This document shows positions 22,501 through 29,911 of a stretch of DNA of 62,782 bases, piece after piece. Numbering within the stretch: the first letter of the stretch is position 1; each line of letters starts with the position of its first letter. Below the pieces are notes generated by a model. That model worked only from the letters and a program-made list of their open reading frames with translations, did not search any database and was not told the origin of the DNA. Origin of the DNA: a virus; the IMG/VR virus record IMGVR_UViG_3300010938_000039, positions 1 through 62,782 of that record; one strand, written 5' to 3'. The position numbers and the translations under genes are program-made.

Positions 22501-22538
22501 CCTTGCCTTGCATAGCGGGGCGGCTCTTGTGTACCTAC

Positions 22539-22973
22539 CTACTTCTTCCGGGTCTTCCGGGTTCCGACCTCCTCCTTGAGGAGCCGGCGGGAGATGAGGA
22601 TGTAGACCCTCCCGTCAGCGTCCTCGACGAGCGGGGCCCGGAAGGAGCGGACCCAACCGACCTCCTTGGCGAGGGCCTCGGAGTACGAGACACCCTCCTC
22701 CCGGAGGCGGTTTGTGATGATGCAGTTCAAGACCTTCGAGAGGCTCCGCCCCTTCGGGCGGCCCTCCTTGTCCCGCTTCGAGGGCCGGAGCGGGAGGTCC
22801 GTCTTGACGCGCACGAGGACGTTCTCCTCGCGCGCCTCCTCCGCCGCGGAGTATCCCTTGGGGAGCCGGAGGCTGTTCCAGACCTTGGGGCTCGGGACCG
22901 CCCCTCCGGCCCGTGCGGCCTCTGCGGCCTCCTTGAGGGCCTCCACGAGGGCCTCTGTCGCGTTCTTCGGCAT
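22539..22973 (-). CDS. Hypothetical basic helical protein
   Basis: A 144-residue leftward protein whose ATG (22973) follows GAGGAGGT; the open frame runs on to 23072 but only through the leader. The N-terminus is an Ala/Glu-rich helix (ATEALVEALKEAAEAAR). The middle has KRDKEGRPKGRS, and the end is basic (TRKTRKK). A DNA-binding regulator would fit, but no known HTH is visible. An overlapping rightward frame is rejected as its shadow. Confidence 0.65.
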   Translation of the reverse strand: MPKNATEALVEALKEAAEAARAGGAVPSPKVWNSLRLPKGYSAAEEAREENVLVRVKTDLPLRPSKRDKEGRPKGRSLSKVLNCIITNRLREEGVSYSEALAKEVGWVRSFRAPLVEDADGRVYILISRRLLKEEVGTRKTRKK

Positions 22974-23285
22974 GAGAGACCTCCTCTGTACGAAGAGCCG
23001 CCCCGCTATGCAGTTGGCAAGGTCCGCCGACGGCTCCCCGGTACCGTCGGATGCATACTCAGAATGGCACAAACGTACGGGATTGTCAATGGGCTCCGAC
23101 TGCCATCTTCTTTGCTACGTGATATGGTAAGATCCGATTGTCATGACATATAGGCATCGGTGCGACTCCGTGGGGCGAGTCGGCCCGGGGGCGCGGGGCC
23201 ACCCATCTCCGACGGCCACTAAAATCCCGGCCCCTCACCGCTCCCATTTGCAATCTCAACCACCGACGAGTATCCTCCAATCGAT
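22974..23285. other. 312-bp divergent control region
   Basis: It separates a leftward gene from the rightward methyltransferase gene. On the minus strand: TTGACA at 23089-23084 with an unclear -10 near 23066-23060, a 7-bp hairpin CCGACGG/CCGTCGG (23027-23050), and CCTTGCCAAC (23022-23013), a variant of the CCTTGAGAAC element. On the plus strand CACTAAAATCCCGG lies at 23217-23230. No gene seen. Confidence 0.55.
23013..23050 (-). promoter_or_regulatory. Leader hairpin plus CCTTGCCAAC element (minus strand)
   Basis: Fourth occurrence of the hairpin-then-GGACCTTGnnAAC arrangement, here in the leader of the gene at 22539-22973. The bases around it (GGACCTTG before, ATAG after) match the copy at 5718. 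Confidence 0.45.
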
Positions 23286-24908
23286 ATGGGTGACGATATG
23301 GGGAAAATCCCCAAACCGCAGAGATTCACGACTGATGATCTCGATCTCATCGATGACACCGGGAACGTCCTCCCCCCACTCCCCACGCCCGCCTTCACCG
23401 AACTCAAGCGGGATATCGCCGAACGCGGCGTGGTCGTCCCTATAATCCTCTACCCACACCCACGACTCGCAGGGCGGTATACCCTAGTTGATGGCCACCA
23501 CCGCCTCAGGGCCGTCAAAGAGTTGCTTCAAGAGTCAACACCAATCCTCGACATCCCCGTATCCATCATCTCAACCGCACTCCCCGAGGCGGAGCTCCGG
23601 GGGATGGCTAGGATGCTCAACCTCACCAGGCGGCAACTCTCGCGGGCCGAACGTCGGGGGATCATCGCCGACCAGCTCAGGGAAACCCCATCGTACTCGG
23701 ACAGGCGGATTGCCGCGATGCTCGGCGTCGACCACAAGACAGTTGCATCGGTACGGCGGGAACTCGAAAGCACGGGGGAAATCCAGAGATTCGATGAGCT
23801 CGAAGACTCCATCGGGCGCCGACGGATCCGTATCGACTTCGCGCCGTCGCGGAAACGATTCGAGTCGCGGTCCGGCGAATTGGCCAAGAAGTTCATCACA
23901 TCACCAGTTTCGGTTCTCCGGATGGACGCCCCCGATTGGCGCAAACGGAAGGAGTACTGGCGATCGATCGGGTTGCCCCCCAAACAACAACTCATATTCG
24001 AGAGTGGGCGGTCCGACAAGTGGTCTACAGGCGGGAAGACGTGGGATGCCTGGATGTCAGCAGATCCATACTTCTACGCGCAAAAGCTATCGGTGGAGAA
24101 AACATTGGGCAGGCAACTCTCATCGTGGGAATTCTTTGAGAGGTACTATACACCACCGAAGCACATCAAATCTACCTCTATCTTCGACCCTGTTCTGTGC
24201 GAAGTAGCATATCAGTGGTTCTGCCCAGAGGGGGGGAAAGTCTTGGACCCCTTCTCCGGTTGGGCCACACGCGGGGCGGTCGCGGCATTGACGGGACATC
24301 CCTACCTGGGCATAGACATAGTTGGAAGTACGGTCGAAGAGAATGAGTCGGTCTGGAGAGATGTAAAGGAATTGGCGGCGAAATATGGTCTTTACAAAGG
24401 GATAGATCCGGTATGGAGGGTGGGCGATTCTCGGAACATCAACACCATCACGGATGAAGAATATGACTTCATATTCACTTGCCCTCCGTTTCATAGCCTC
24501 GAGAGGTATTCCGATAACCCGAATGACTTGTCGAATATCAAGTCGTACGATGAGTTCATAAGCGGGTACAGAGATATCTTAATGAAGTGCATATCTCTAT
24601 TGAGAGACAACAGATTCATCGGAATAGTGGTTGGTGAGATAAGGGGGAAACGCGGCGAAATCCTCGGATTTCCAAATGATACATCCAACATCTTGCGAAA
24701 TGCGGGGGTAAACATCTGGAACAAGATAATAGTATCTCTGCCGATTGCAAGTGCCGCTGTAAGGGCATCCTATAGTTTCCCCAGAACCAGAAAAACACTA
24801 AATACACATCTCGAATTCATAGTTGGCTTTAAGGGAGACGTAGCGAATATCCCAAAGATGGAACAACGCAGTGATCAAAAATATGTCTGGGTTATCGACA
24901 ACTCCTAA
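23286..24908 (+). CDS. ParB-like nuclease domain fused to a DNA methyltransferase
   Basis: A 540-residue fusion. Residues 1-115 are a ParB/sulfiredoxin-like domain with GVVVPIILYP and LVDGHHRLRAV. Residues 125-180 include a helix-turn-helix (SDRRIAAMLGVDHKTVASVRREL). The C-terminal half is an S-adenosylmethionine methyltransferase of the amino (N4-C or N6-A) class: VLDPFSGWATRG near residue 319 binds SAM, and TCPPF near 399 is the catalytic motif, a variant of (D/S/N)PP(Y/F/W). ParB-methylase fusions are common in phages. The AT content rises in the last third. It overlaps the converging next gene by 17 bp. Confidence 0.87.
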   Translation: MGDDMGKIPKPQRFTTDDLDLIDDTGNVLPPLPTPAFTELKRDIAERGVVVPIILYPHPRLAGRYTLVDGHHRLRAVKELLQESTPILDIPVSIISTALPEAELRGMARMLNLTRRQLSRAERRGIIADQLRETPSYSDRRIAAMLGVDHKTVASVRRELESTGEIQRFDELEDSIGRRRIRIDFAPSRKRFESRSGELAKKFITSPVSVLRMDAPDWRKRKEYWRSIGLPPKQQLIFESGRSDKWSTGGKTWDAWMSADPYFYAQKLSVEKTLGRQLSSWEFFERYYTPPKHIKSTSIFDPVLCEVAYQWFCPEGGKVLDPFSGWATRGAVAALTGHPYLGIDIVGSTVEENESVWRDVKELAAKYGLYKGIDPVWRVGDSRNINTITDEEYDFIFTCPPFHSLERYSDNPNDLSNIKSYDEFISGYRDILMKCISLLRDNRFIGIVVGEIRGKRGEILGFPNDTSNILRNAGVNIWNKIIVSLPIASAAVRASYSFPRTRKTLNTHLEFIVGFKGDVANIPKMEQRSDQKYVWVIDNS

Positions 24909-25641
24909 TAGAATTTCTTATTCCAACTATCCATAGCAAATCCCCATCACTAAGGAAATCGAAACACTTTGACTCGTACATGGGGTCAAGAGGGATACCC
25001 CCGATATCACAGTGAATTTCTTGGGAATAACTTTTCGGGGAATTCTTCAATGTGAGGACGTGTTGATAGCCGGAAGGGGCGTATTTGTCCAATCGACGCT
25101 TAGGGTTGGCACCGACTATCACTCCTAAGACTGGCACCGTTATCCGTAGATCCTTCATGCCGTGTAATATACCAGCAACAGTCATCCCGGAACCGATTGG
25201 GACAACGATACGTTTAATCTCCTTCGGCAGATTGGCAACCTGGAGACTTGTTTCCTCAACGGCAGCCCAACACTCCATACCGAATGGTATATTTCTCCAA
25301 CCGGTCTTGAGGGAATCCTCTCTGGCCCGAGCAGACAAAACAGAACTATGACCTGGGTTGTGTCGGACCACCTCGGCTTCACACGATTCAGCGAATTCGC
25401 ACTCGTACGTCGATTTTCCTACTGATGTGTGTATCCTACATGGTATCTGCATCTCTTGCGCGATACTGGCAACAATCTCAATCTGGGGACTCATGCGGCT
25501 CGCCGAGGTGACGGCTCCGCTAGCGCCCTTCATAAGACGCCAACAAGTGCGGGCCTTACCACCGCAAACCCCAGCGACTTCAAATAAATCTTCTCTCTTG
25601 ATAAAGATGCCATCTACCTTCTCAATCGGAGTTAAATTCAT
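24892..25641 (-). CDS. PLP-dependent enzyme, fold type II (ACC deaminase/D-Cys desulfhydrase-like)
   Basis: A 249-residue leftward enzyme. IKREDLFEVAGVCGGKAR near the N-terminus has the family's KREDL and the PLP-binding Lys (Lys29). IVVPIGSGMTVAGI supplies the glycine loop that holds the phosphate. It is shorter than the usual 330 or so residues. DNA here is clearly more AT-rich than the rest of the window, suggesting recent acquisition. Next to a methyltransferase and an Nmad1-like protein, it may supply or attach an amino group in base modification. Amino-acid metabolism is the alternative. Confidence 0.75.
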   Translation of the reverse strand: MNLTPIEKVDGIFIKREDLFEVAGVCGGKARTCWRLMKGASGAVTSASRMSPQIEIVASIAQEMQIPCRIHTSVGKSTYECEFAESCEAEVVRHNPGHSSVLSARAREDSLKTGWRNIPFGMECWAAVEETSLQVANLPKEIKRIVVPIGSGMTVAGILHGMKDLRITVPVLGVIVGANPKRRLDKYAPSGYQHVLTLKNSPKSYSQEIHCDIGGIPLDPMYESKCFDFLSDGDLLWIVGIRNSIRSCR

Positions 25642-25718
25642 TATGCTGTGAGTATAATAAGCGCTAGCTTTTTAGTCCGTCTTCCACACTAAAATCCCGC
25701 TCGGAGGCACGCTGAAGG

Positions 25719-26417
25719 TCATGAGATATCCAGGATGTGGAACCTCACGCTGGGGTACGCACAGATGTCGATGTTGTCTACCGCAACGGAAGGGATGAAC
25801 ACCTCACGTACCTTCGCGTACTCCGCCCGGTACCCGTAGGCATGCTCGAAAACCTTGCCGTGCAAGGTGATCACGCCGATGGCGTGGAGCCCTCCCCTCG
25901 GGAGCCCGCTCACCGCACCTGGTTTCCAGGCGTAGAACCCGCACCGGGCATGGCGGGCGCACCCGGAGGAGATCTGCATACCCCCGGACTTCATGAACGC
26001 CATGGGGTTCACGCATCGCGAGGGGCCGACCTCCTCTTCCCAGGAGAAATCCGCCACCCAGGAGCGCAACCTCCGGTCCTGGTTGGCATCGACCGACCAG
26101 AGCCTAACGCCGACGAGTCCTTGGTCGGCCCAGTCCCTCGCCGCGTTGATCGCTCCGGCGACCATGAGCGTGGTGAACTGGCACTCCCCTCGATGCCCCG
26201 TCACCGAACGGTCGAGGAACGAACAGTTGCAGACGTTCACCCCTTCGGCGTACCGGGCATCGCCGACCCATCCGATGTCATACCCCTCTTCCCTGCGGTC
26301 GATGATGAGCCCCACGTGCATCCGGTGGAGCCGTTGGAGCGCCACGGTTATCGCCTCGGTGGTGAGCATCGCTCCGTGGCTCGAATAGTAGACGACCGGC
26401 ACGGCGTTAGACCTCAT
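25719..26417 (-). CDS. Cys-rich phage protein (GxYA...GYR family)
   Basis: A 232-residue leftward protein. Residues 1-115 include VNVCNCSFLDRS. The C-terminal half has a Cys group (GCARHARCGFYAW) and the module GLHAIGVITLHGKVFEHAYGYRAEYAKV, shared with the C-terminus of 19149-20366. The module is common in actinobacterial genomes and phages. Function unknown. Overlaps the next leftward gene by 11 bp. Confidence 0.68.
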   Translation of the reverse strand: MRSNAVPVVYYSSHGAMLTTEAITVALQRLHRMHVGLIIDRREEGYDIGWVGDARYAEGVNVCNCSFLDRSVTGHRGECQFTTLMVAGAINAARDWADQGLVGVRLWSVDANQDRRLRSWVADFSWEEEVGPSRCVNPMAFMKSGGMQISSGCARHARCGFYAWKPGAVSGLPRGGLHAIGVITLHGKVFEHAYGYRAEYAKVREVFIPSVAVDNIDICAYPSVRFHILDIS

Positions 26418-26715
26418 CGGACATCGGGAGCTCGAAATACCCTTTGCGCACCATGAGTGCGATGATGGCGTATCCCGCCATGTCGAGCCAACTATCGTCG
26501 AGTCCTTCGTTCACGGGGGCGTCGCCCCGTTCGATGAGGTTCTTGATCCTGGCGAACTTGTCCCATATCCGCACCAGGAGCGCCTTCTCAGGGCCGAACG
26601 GCGAGTGCAAGATGTTGTACGGGCCGTAGTCGTGTTGCTTCCTCACGACCGTATCGCGGATGTCTTTGACCACCGCATCGATGGCCTCCTCGAAGGAGGA
26701 TGGGGATCTCTTCAT
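26407..26715 (-). CDS. Nmad1 (DUF1599)-like nucleotide-modification-associated protein
   Basis: A 102-residue leftward protein with the pattern RKQHDYGPYNIL, GPEKALLVRIWDKFARIKNLI and NEGLDDSWLDMAGYAIIALM. This matches the all-alpha DUF1599/Nmad1 family, MazG-like and linked to nucleotide or base modification. The ATG follows AAGGAG. It is the first gene of a leftward operon that includes the PLP enzyme, supporting a modification cassette. Confidence 0.8.
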   Translation of the reverse strand: MKRSPSSFEEAIDAVVKDIRDTVVRKQHDYGPYNILHSPFGPEKALLVRIWDKFARIKNLIERGDAPVNEGLDDSWLDMAGYAIIALMVRKGYFELPMSDEV

Positions 26716-26772
26716 TGAAAATTCAACTCCTTGAATGATGGCACTTCCAGGCTCATCATCATCCTACCACGG

Positions 26773-27048
26773 ATGGCGAGCAAAGGATCGAAAGAGAGCC
26801 ACAAGCTGCGGAGCAAGGCCAGGGATAGATGGCAACAAGTGGTGAAAGTGTACGGCAAGTCGTGCTTCTATTGTGGTACGATGCCTGCGGACACGATTGA
26901 CCATTATATCCCGCTCGGGAAGGGCGGCACGAACGATCTGTCCAACCTCCGCCCTGCCTGTCGGGCATGCAACGAGTCGAAAGGAGACGAGCTACCGACA
27001 CGATGGCAACCACCACGAAGAAGAACGACGCCCCCGACACCCTCGTGA
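26773..27048 (+). CDS. HNH endonuclease
   Basis: A 91-residue protein from ATG 26773. CFYCG, DHYIPLGKGGTNDLSNLRPAC and CNESKGD give the complete HNH fold with two zinc CxxC pairs and catalytic DH...N. It may be a homing or packaging nuclease; phage HNH proteins often sit beside the terminase, which is not in this window. No clear ribosome site. Confidence 0.88.
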   Translation: MASKGSKESHKLRSKARDRWQQVVKVYGKSCFYCGTMPADTIDHYIPLGKGGTNDLSNLRPACRACNESKGDELPTRWQPPRRRTTPPTPS

Positions 27049-27236
27049 GGTGCAGGCATTGCGGTGCAACACAGATGATATCCGCCCGATACTGCCTCAT
27101 CAACACCTGGCCTAGGTGCCACGACGAGGCGATGCATCTAGAGGACACCACCGCCGACATCGGGCAGATCATCAACGACATCACCCGCGTATCTTGGAGG
27201 ATCTGGCGTGGAGAGCGCGATAAGAAGAAAAAGTGA
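27003..27236 (+). CDS. Small zinc-finger protein
   Basis: A 77-residue protein overlapping the end of the HNH gene. RCRHCGAT and a later CLINTWPRCHDEAMH form a zinc site. The C-terminus is basic (RGERDKKKK). Overlaps the WhiB-like gene. Confidence 0.6.
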   Translation: MATTTKKNDAPDTLVRCRHCGATQMISARYCLINTWPRCHDEAMHLEDTTADIGQIINDITRVSWRIWRGERDKKKK

Positions 27237-27507
27237 TGAATGGAAGATATCTGCGAAGTGCAGGGAGTACGACCCGGAATGGTGGTTCGAAGATGCATCG
27301 CCAGAGGAGAACAGCCGCGCCATCTGGATATGCCTGAACGAGTGTTCTGTGAAGGACACCTGCCTCGAGTACGCCGTGACCCACATGATCGAGCATGGCA
27401 TCTGGGGTGGGCTTCGAGCCCATGCGAGGCGGAAGTGGCAGGAGTTCAGCGGGTTCGTGCCGACCGAGGAGCGTAGGCCCATCATCATCGACACCAGGAA
27501 GCTCTGA
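27208..27507 (+). CDS. WhiB-like iron-sulfur transcription factor
   Basis: A 99-residue WhiB-family protein from GTG behind TTGGAGG. It has Cys18, Cys42, Cys46 and Cys52 for a 4Fe-4S cluster, the GIWGG turn (64-68) and a basic segment (RAHARRKW) for DNA binding. The middle pair is C-x3-C where most WhiB proteins have C-x2-C. WhiB proteins bind the host's primary sigma factor, so this may redirect host transcription. Coupled by TGATG to the next gene. Confidence 0.88.
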   Translation: MESAIRRKSDEWKISAKCREYDPEWWFEDASPEENSRAIWICLNECSVKDTCLEYAVTHMIEHGIWGGLRAHARRKWQEFSGFVPTEERRPIIIDTRKL

Positions 27508-27929
27508 TGGATTTCTCTGGGTTTTCCCCACGGAACTGCGGGGAGCACCGTTCCGTAGGTTCCCGAGCCTGGTGCATCGACTGCAACGACTGGTGTACGC
27601 CGCACCTTCCGTGCGTCGGTTGTTCGCGACTGCCCGTGGATGACCTCATCTACGCGATAACGCAGGCGAGGTACAAATGGGGAGATCAATACCACATCTC
27701 CCCTACGGCATGGCTCACGATCCTGACCGAAGAGGTGGGCGAGGTCGCGCACATCGTCTGCGACCACCTCACGATCGCCGGCGATGGGGATTCGTCCCAC
27801 TATCCGGAGAAGTACGATGAATTCGCGAACCTGAGGAGTGAGATCGCTCAGGTCGCTGCAGTGTGCATCAGGTGGATGCTCGCCATCGATGCCGAGGAGG
27901 ACAAGAGGACGACCGATGGACGCTTTTAG
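27507..27929 (+). CDS. MazG-like NTP pyrophosphohydrolase with N-terminal zinc motif
   Basis: A 140-residue protein. Residues 12-42 carry several Cys (CIDCNDWC, CVGC), a zinc ribbon. The rest is a MazG-type helical bundle: WLTILTEEVGEVAH with EE-x2-E metal ligands and a later LRSEIAQVAAVCIRWM. Such enzymes hydrolyse NTPs or dNTPs. It may clean up noncanonical nucleotides or (p)ppGpp precursors. Confidence 0.78.
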   Translation: MDFSGFSPRNCGEHRSVGSRAWCIDCNDWCTPHLPCVGCSRLPVDDLIYAITQARYKWGDQYHISPTAWLTILTEEVGEVAHIVCDHLTIAGDGDSSHYPEKYDEFANLRSEIAQVAAVCIRWMLAIDAEEDKRTTDGRF

Positions 27930-28104
27930 CGTTGCGCTCAGGAAAGCCTCTGAAACGCTGCTCAGAGTCGCAGGCGATATCGAAGATGTCGTCGATATGC
28001 TGAGCGTCTGGGAGTGCAGTAACGAAGCGTCTAGGTCAGAGTATATATGGCAGCTCCTTGTCGAGCTGGCTGGTGACTTATCGAAACGAGCGGAAAATCG
28101 GTGA
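27916..28104 (+). CDS. Small helical hypothetical protein
   Basis: A 62-residue helical protein from ATG 27916, overlapping the MazG-like gene. Charged heptad-like pattern. Function unknown. Confidence 0.58.
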   Translation: MDAFSVALRKASETLLRVAGDIEDVVDMLSVWECSNEASRSEYIWQLLVELAGDLSKRAENR

Positions 28105-28322
28105 TGATGGACTTGCTCATCTTCACCCCCGGAGATACCGTCTACGTTCTGGCTCCATGCGCCACCTCACACGCTTCAGGATGGCGGAAGATAAGCCGCG
28201 AGATATTCAACCTCATACTCCTGCTCTCAAGTGGCACTGAAAGATACGAGCATCCTTGTGGCTGCATGAGTATCGTTTTCATCGGCGTCAGTAGCAGTGA
28301 CTTGACGTGGCTTGGATCATGA
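28101..28322 (+). CDS. Hypothetical protein
   Basis: A 73-residue protein, GTGA overlap; ATG at 28104 or 28107 is possible. It contains LLIFTPGDTVYVLAPC and YEHPCGCMSIVFIG. Function unknown. Confidence 0.55.
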   Translation: MMMDLLIFTPGDTVYVLAPCATSHASGWRKISREIFNLILLLSSGTERYEHPCGCMSIVFIGVSSSDLTWLGS

Positions 28323-28573
28323 GCACTAACTTCTTCATCTACGAGAAGGGCAGGGGAATCACTTACCACGTCGGAAAGAGGTTCGCCGTAGGGGGAGGGA
28401 AAACGGGGTGGATGTGGGACATGTCGCCGGAGTTCTTCTGGATGGTGCTTTCTGTGGAAGACCCTCTTTTCAAGGATGAACTTGGGAACACATACACGTT
28501 CGACGAGATGGCAAACATCATCCGTCGCGTTGATGAGATAGACTATGATTTCATCGGAAAGGATTTCCTATGA
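28319..28573 (+). CDS. Hypothetical protein
   Basis: An 84-residue protein with an ATGA overlap. Aromatic-rich (GWMWDMSPEFFWMVL), acidic at the end. No family recognised. Confidence 0.58.
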   Translation: MSTNFFIYEKGRGITYHVGKRFAVGGGKTGWMWDMSPEFFWMVLSVEDPLFKDELGNTYTFDEMANIIRRVDEIDYDFIGKDFL

Positions 28574-28598
28574 AGATTACGCATTTCGGACGGATAAT

Positions 28599-28970
28599 AT
28601 GAGATACTTCATCCATAGGTGCTACAGCCTCGGTCGGCCGTTACATGCGATGATGATGCCGTCCCATTGCGAGCTGCATAGTGGAAACCTTTGGTGGGAA
28701 GAGATCGATGAGCCGACGTTCAATATGGTGATGCTCACGACCTCTATGGTCACCAAGCATCGCTGCGGATGCGTGGAGATATCCGAAAATGAGCAATTAT
28801 TTGAATCCTCGGACGAATGGGTCCCCATCACCGGTCACGTTCTGAGCATCGTCCTGCTCGCTGAAGAGATCACATATGGAGAACTTAAGTGTGGTTGCAG
28901 GGAATCCTATGCGGCAAACATCACTGAGGAGTTCATATTGTCGATCCAAGGTGATGACGATGAAGATTGA
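28599..28970 (+). CDS. Hypothetical Cys/His-containing protein
   Basis: A 123-residue protein from ATG 28599; an in-frame ATG at 28545 would overlap the preceding gene. It contains HRCGCVEIS and LKCGCRESY, a repeated x-C-G-C motif that may bind metal. Acidic C-terminus. Confidence 0.55.
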   Translation: MRYFIHRCYSLGRPLHAMMMPSHCELHSGNLWWEEIDEPTFNMVMLTTSMVTKHRCGCVEISENEQLFESSDEWVPITGHVLSIVLLAEEITYGELKCGCRESYAANITEEFILSIQGDDDED

Positions 28971-29160
28971 ATACCGGTGGTCGTGGCAGATGAACGAGCT
29001 GGAGGTTCTGTGCAAGTTCGACCTGGAAGAGATTAGGAGCGCCGATTATTTCTTATGGGACCTCCTGAAGAGAACTCCGCAAGTTGAGCGCGCACGCATA
29101 TCCAGGCAGATACTCGGGTTAGCCATCATGGCAGATAAAATCGAGTCATCGAAAGCCTAG
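28960..29160 (+). CDS. Small helical protein
   Basis: A 66-residue protein. ATG 28960 is best spaced behind AAGGTG; ATG 28954 is an alternative. Helical, with WSWQMNELEVLCKFDLEE. Function unknown. Confidence 0.55.
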   Translation: MKIEYRWSWQMNELEVLCKFDLEEIRSADYFLWDLLKRTPQVERARISRQILGLAIMADKIESSKA

Positions 29161-29187
29161 ACGAGAACGATACGACCAGGGGGAGTA

Positions 29188-29589
29188 GTGAGCGTCACTG
29201 ACCTGCTCATGGACGCCCTGAGCCGCATCCACAACATCGAGGATGCGATTAAGAACGGGCGTAGATTCTACTCGACTGATGACCAGATGTTCCGGCGCTG
29301 GGCCGATTACTACCTCTGGCAGCTGGCCCACGACCACCTGCCCAACGTGGCCGAGCTCATCCGTCGGGCCAGGGATAAAATCGCGACCGGAGCGGCTGTG
29401 GGGGCGGAGACCTCGGGACCGCGTACCGCCACGCGCCCCGGTACGCGCCTCGGACACAGTTGTCCTTTGCCCCCGGACTTCCGTAACCGCAAGGCCGTGT
29501 GGACCTGCGGGGACTGTGGTCGCACCTGGATGTCCTCGCTCTACGGCTGGACCGAGATTGTGGGCCCGCGCTTGGAGGTGGACCGATGA
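29188..29589 (+). CDS. Protein with C-terminal zinc ribbon
   Basis: A 133-residue protein from GTG behind AGGGGGAG. The N-terminal half is helical (DLLMDALSRIHNIEDAI). A Pro/Thr/Gly linker leads to a WTCGDCGRTW zinc-ribbon half. The gene is more GC-rich than its neighbours. Confidence 0.62.
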   Translation: MSVTDLLMDALSRIHNIEDAIKNGRRFYSTDDQMFRRWADYYLWQLAHDHLPNVAELIRRARDKIATGAAVGAETSGPRTATRPGTRLGHSCPLPPDFRNRKAVWTCGDCGRTWMSSLYGWTEIVGPRLEVDR

Positions 29590-29641
29590 CCTCTTCCTCG
29601 CCTGCGCTACTCTGGATTCAGGAGATGAGAAGAGATCGTAG

Positions 29642-29669
29642 TTGATTTTCGTATCATCAGGTATATCAT
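29642..29669 (+). promoter_or_regulatory. Promoter of the Pup gene, probably leaderless
   Basis: TTGATT (29642-29647) and TATCAT (29664-29669) with a 16-bp spacer. The ATG at 29678 is 8 bp after the -10 hexamer, so transcription would start at or 1-2 nt before the start codon. No ribosome site precedes the ATG. Leaderless mRNAs are common in actinobacteria. Confidence 0.6.
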
Positions 29670-29677
29670 GACTATAG

Positions 29678-29884
29678 ATGAAACAGGAGAGGGTGCAGAA
29701 ACAGAAGAAACCAGCGAGGCGTCAGGAGGAGCCCCTACCGCAAGAGACGGATTCGCCCCAAAAGAGCGATGCCTCTGATAAACTCATATCCGAACTCGAC
29801 GACATCCTCGACGAGATCGACGAGGTACTTGAGGAGAACGCCGAGGAATTCGTGAAGAACTACACCCAAAAAGGGGGACAATGA
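29678..29884 (+). CDS. pup: Prokaryotic ubiquitin-like protein Pup, phage-encoded
   Basis: A 68-residue protein. The last half is a clear Pup: SDKLISELDDILDEIDEVL, ENAEEFVKNY, then a C-terminal KGGQ. As far as I recall the Mycobacterium sequence, about 22 of the last 30 residues are identical. The N-terminus is disordered, Lys/Gln/Pro-rich, as in bacterial Pups. The terminal Gln means the host deamidase Dop must convert it to Glu before PafA can ligate it. No PafA, Dop or proteasomal ATPase is seen in the window. It could redirect host pupylation, or compete with host Pup. Confidence 0.92.
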   Translation: MKQERVQKQKKPARRQEEPLPQETDSPQKSDASDKLISELDDILDEIDEVLEENAEEFVKNYTQKGGQ

Positions 29885-29911
29885 CGAGAAAATCCGCCGG
29901 AAGGGAGGAAT

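Larger units (their letters stand above)
22038..22538. other. 501-bp non-coding region
   Basis: It holds the leader, promoter and LexA box of the leftward gene (22101-22196), a partial TATAAAG repeat (22313-22330), an 18-bp perfect palindrome GGGCTCAACGTTGAGCCC (22367-22384), two copies of GGATCGTCTTTGGGG (about 22400 and 22441), and the terminator of the next leftward gene. No gene supported. Confidence 0.6.

Noticed and set aside
22377-23153. A 258-codon open frame on the plus strand
   Set aside because: It runs through a terminator and promoter region opposite the 22539-22973 gene, which has a good ribosome site and terminator.
25737-26456. A 239-codon plus-strand frame
   Set aside because: Opposite a minus-strand gene that shares a family module and overlaps its operon neighbour correctly.
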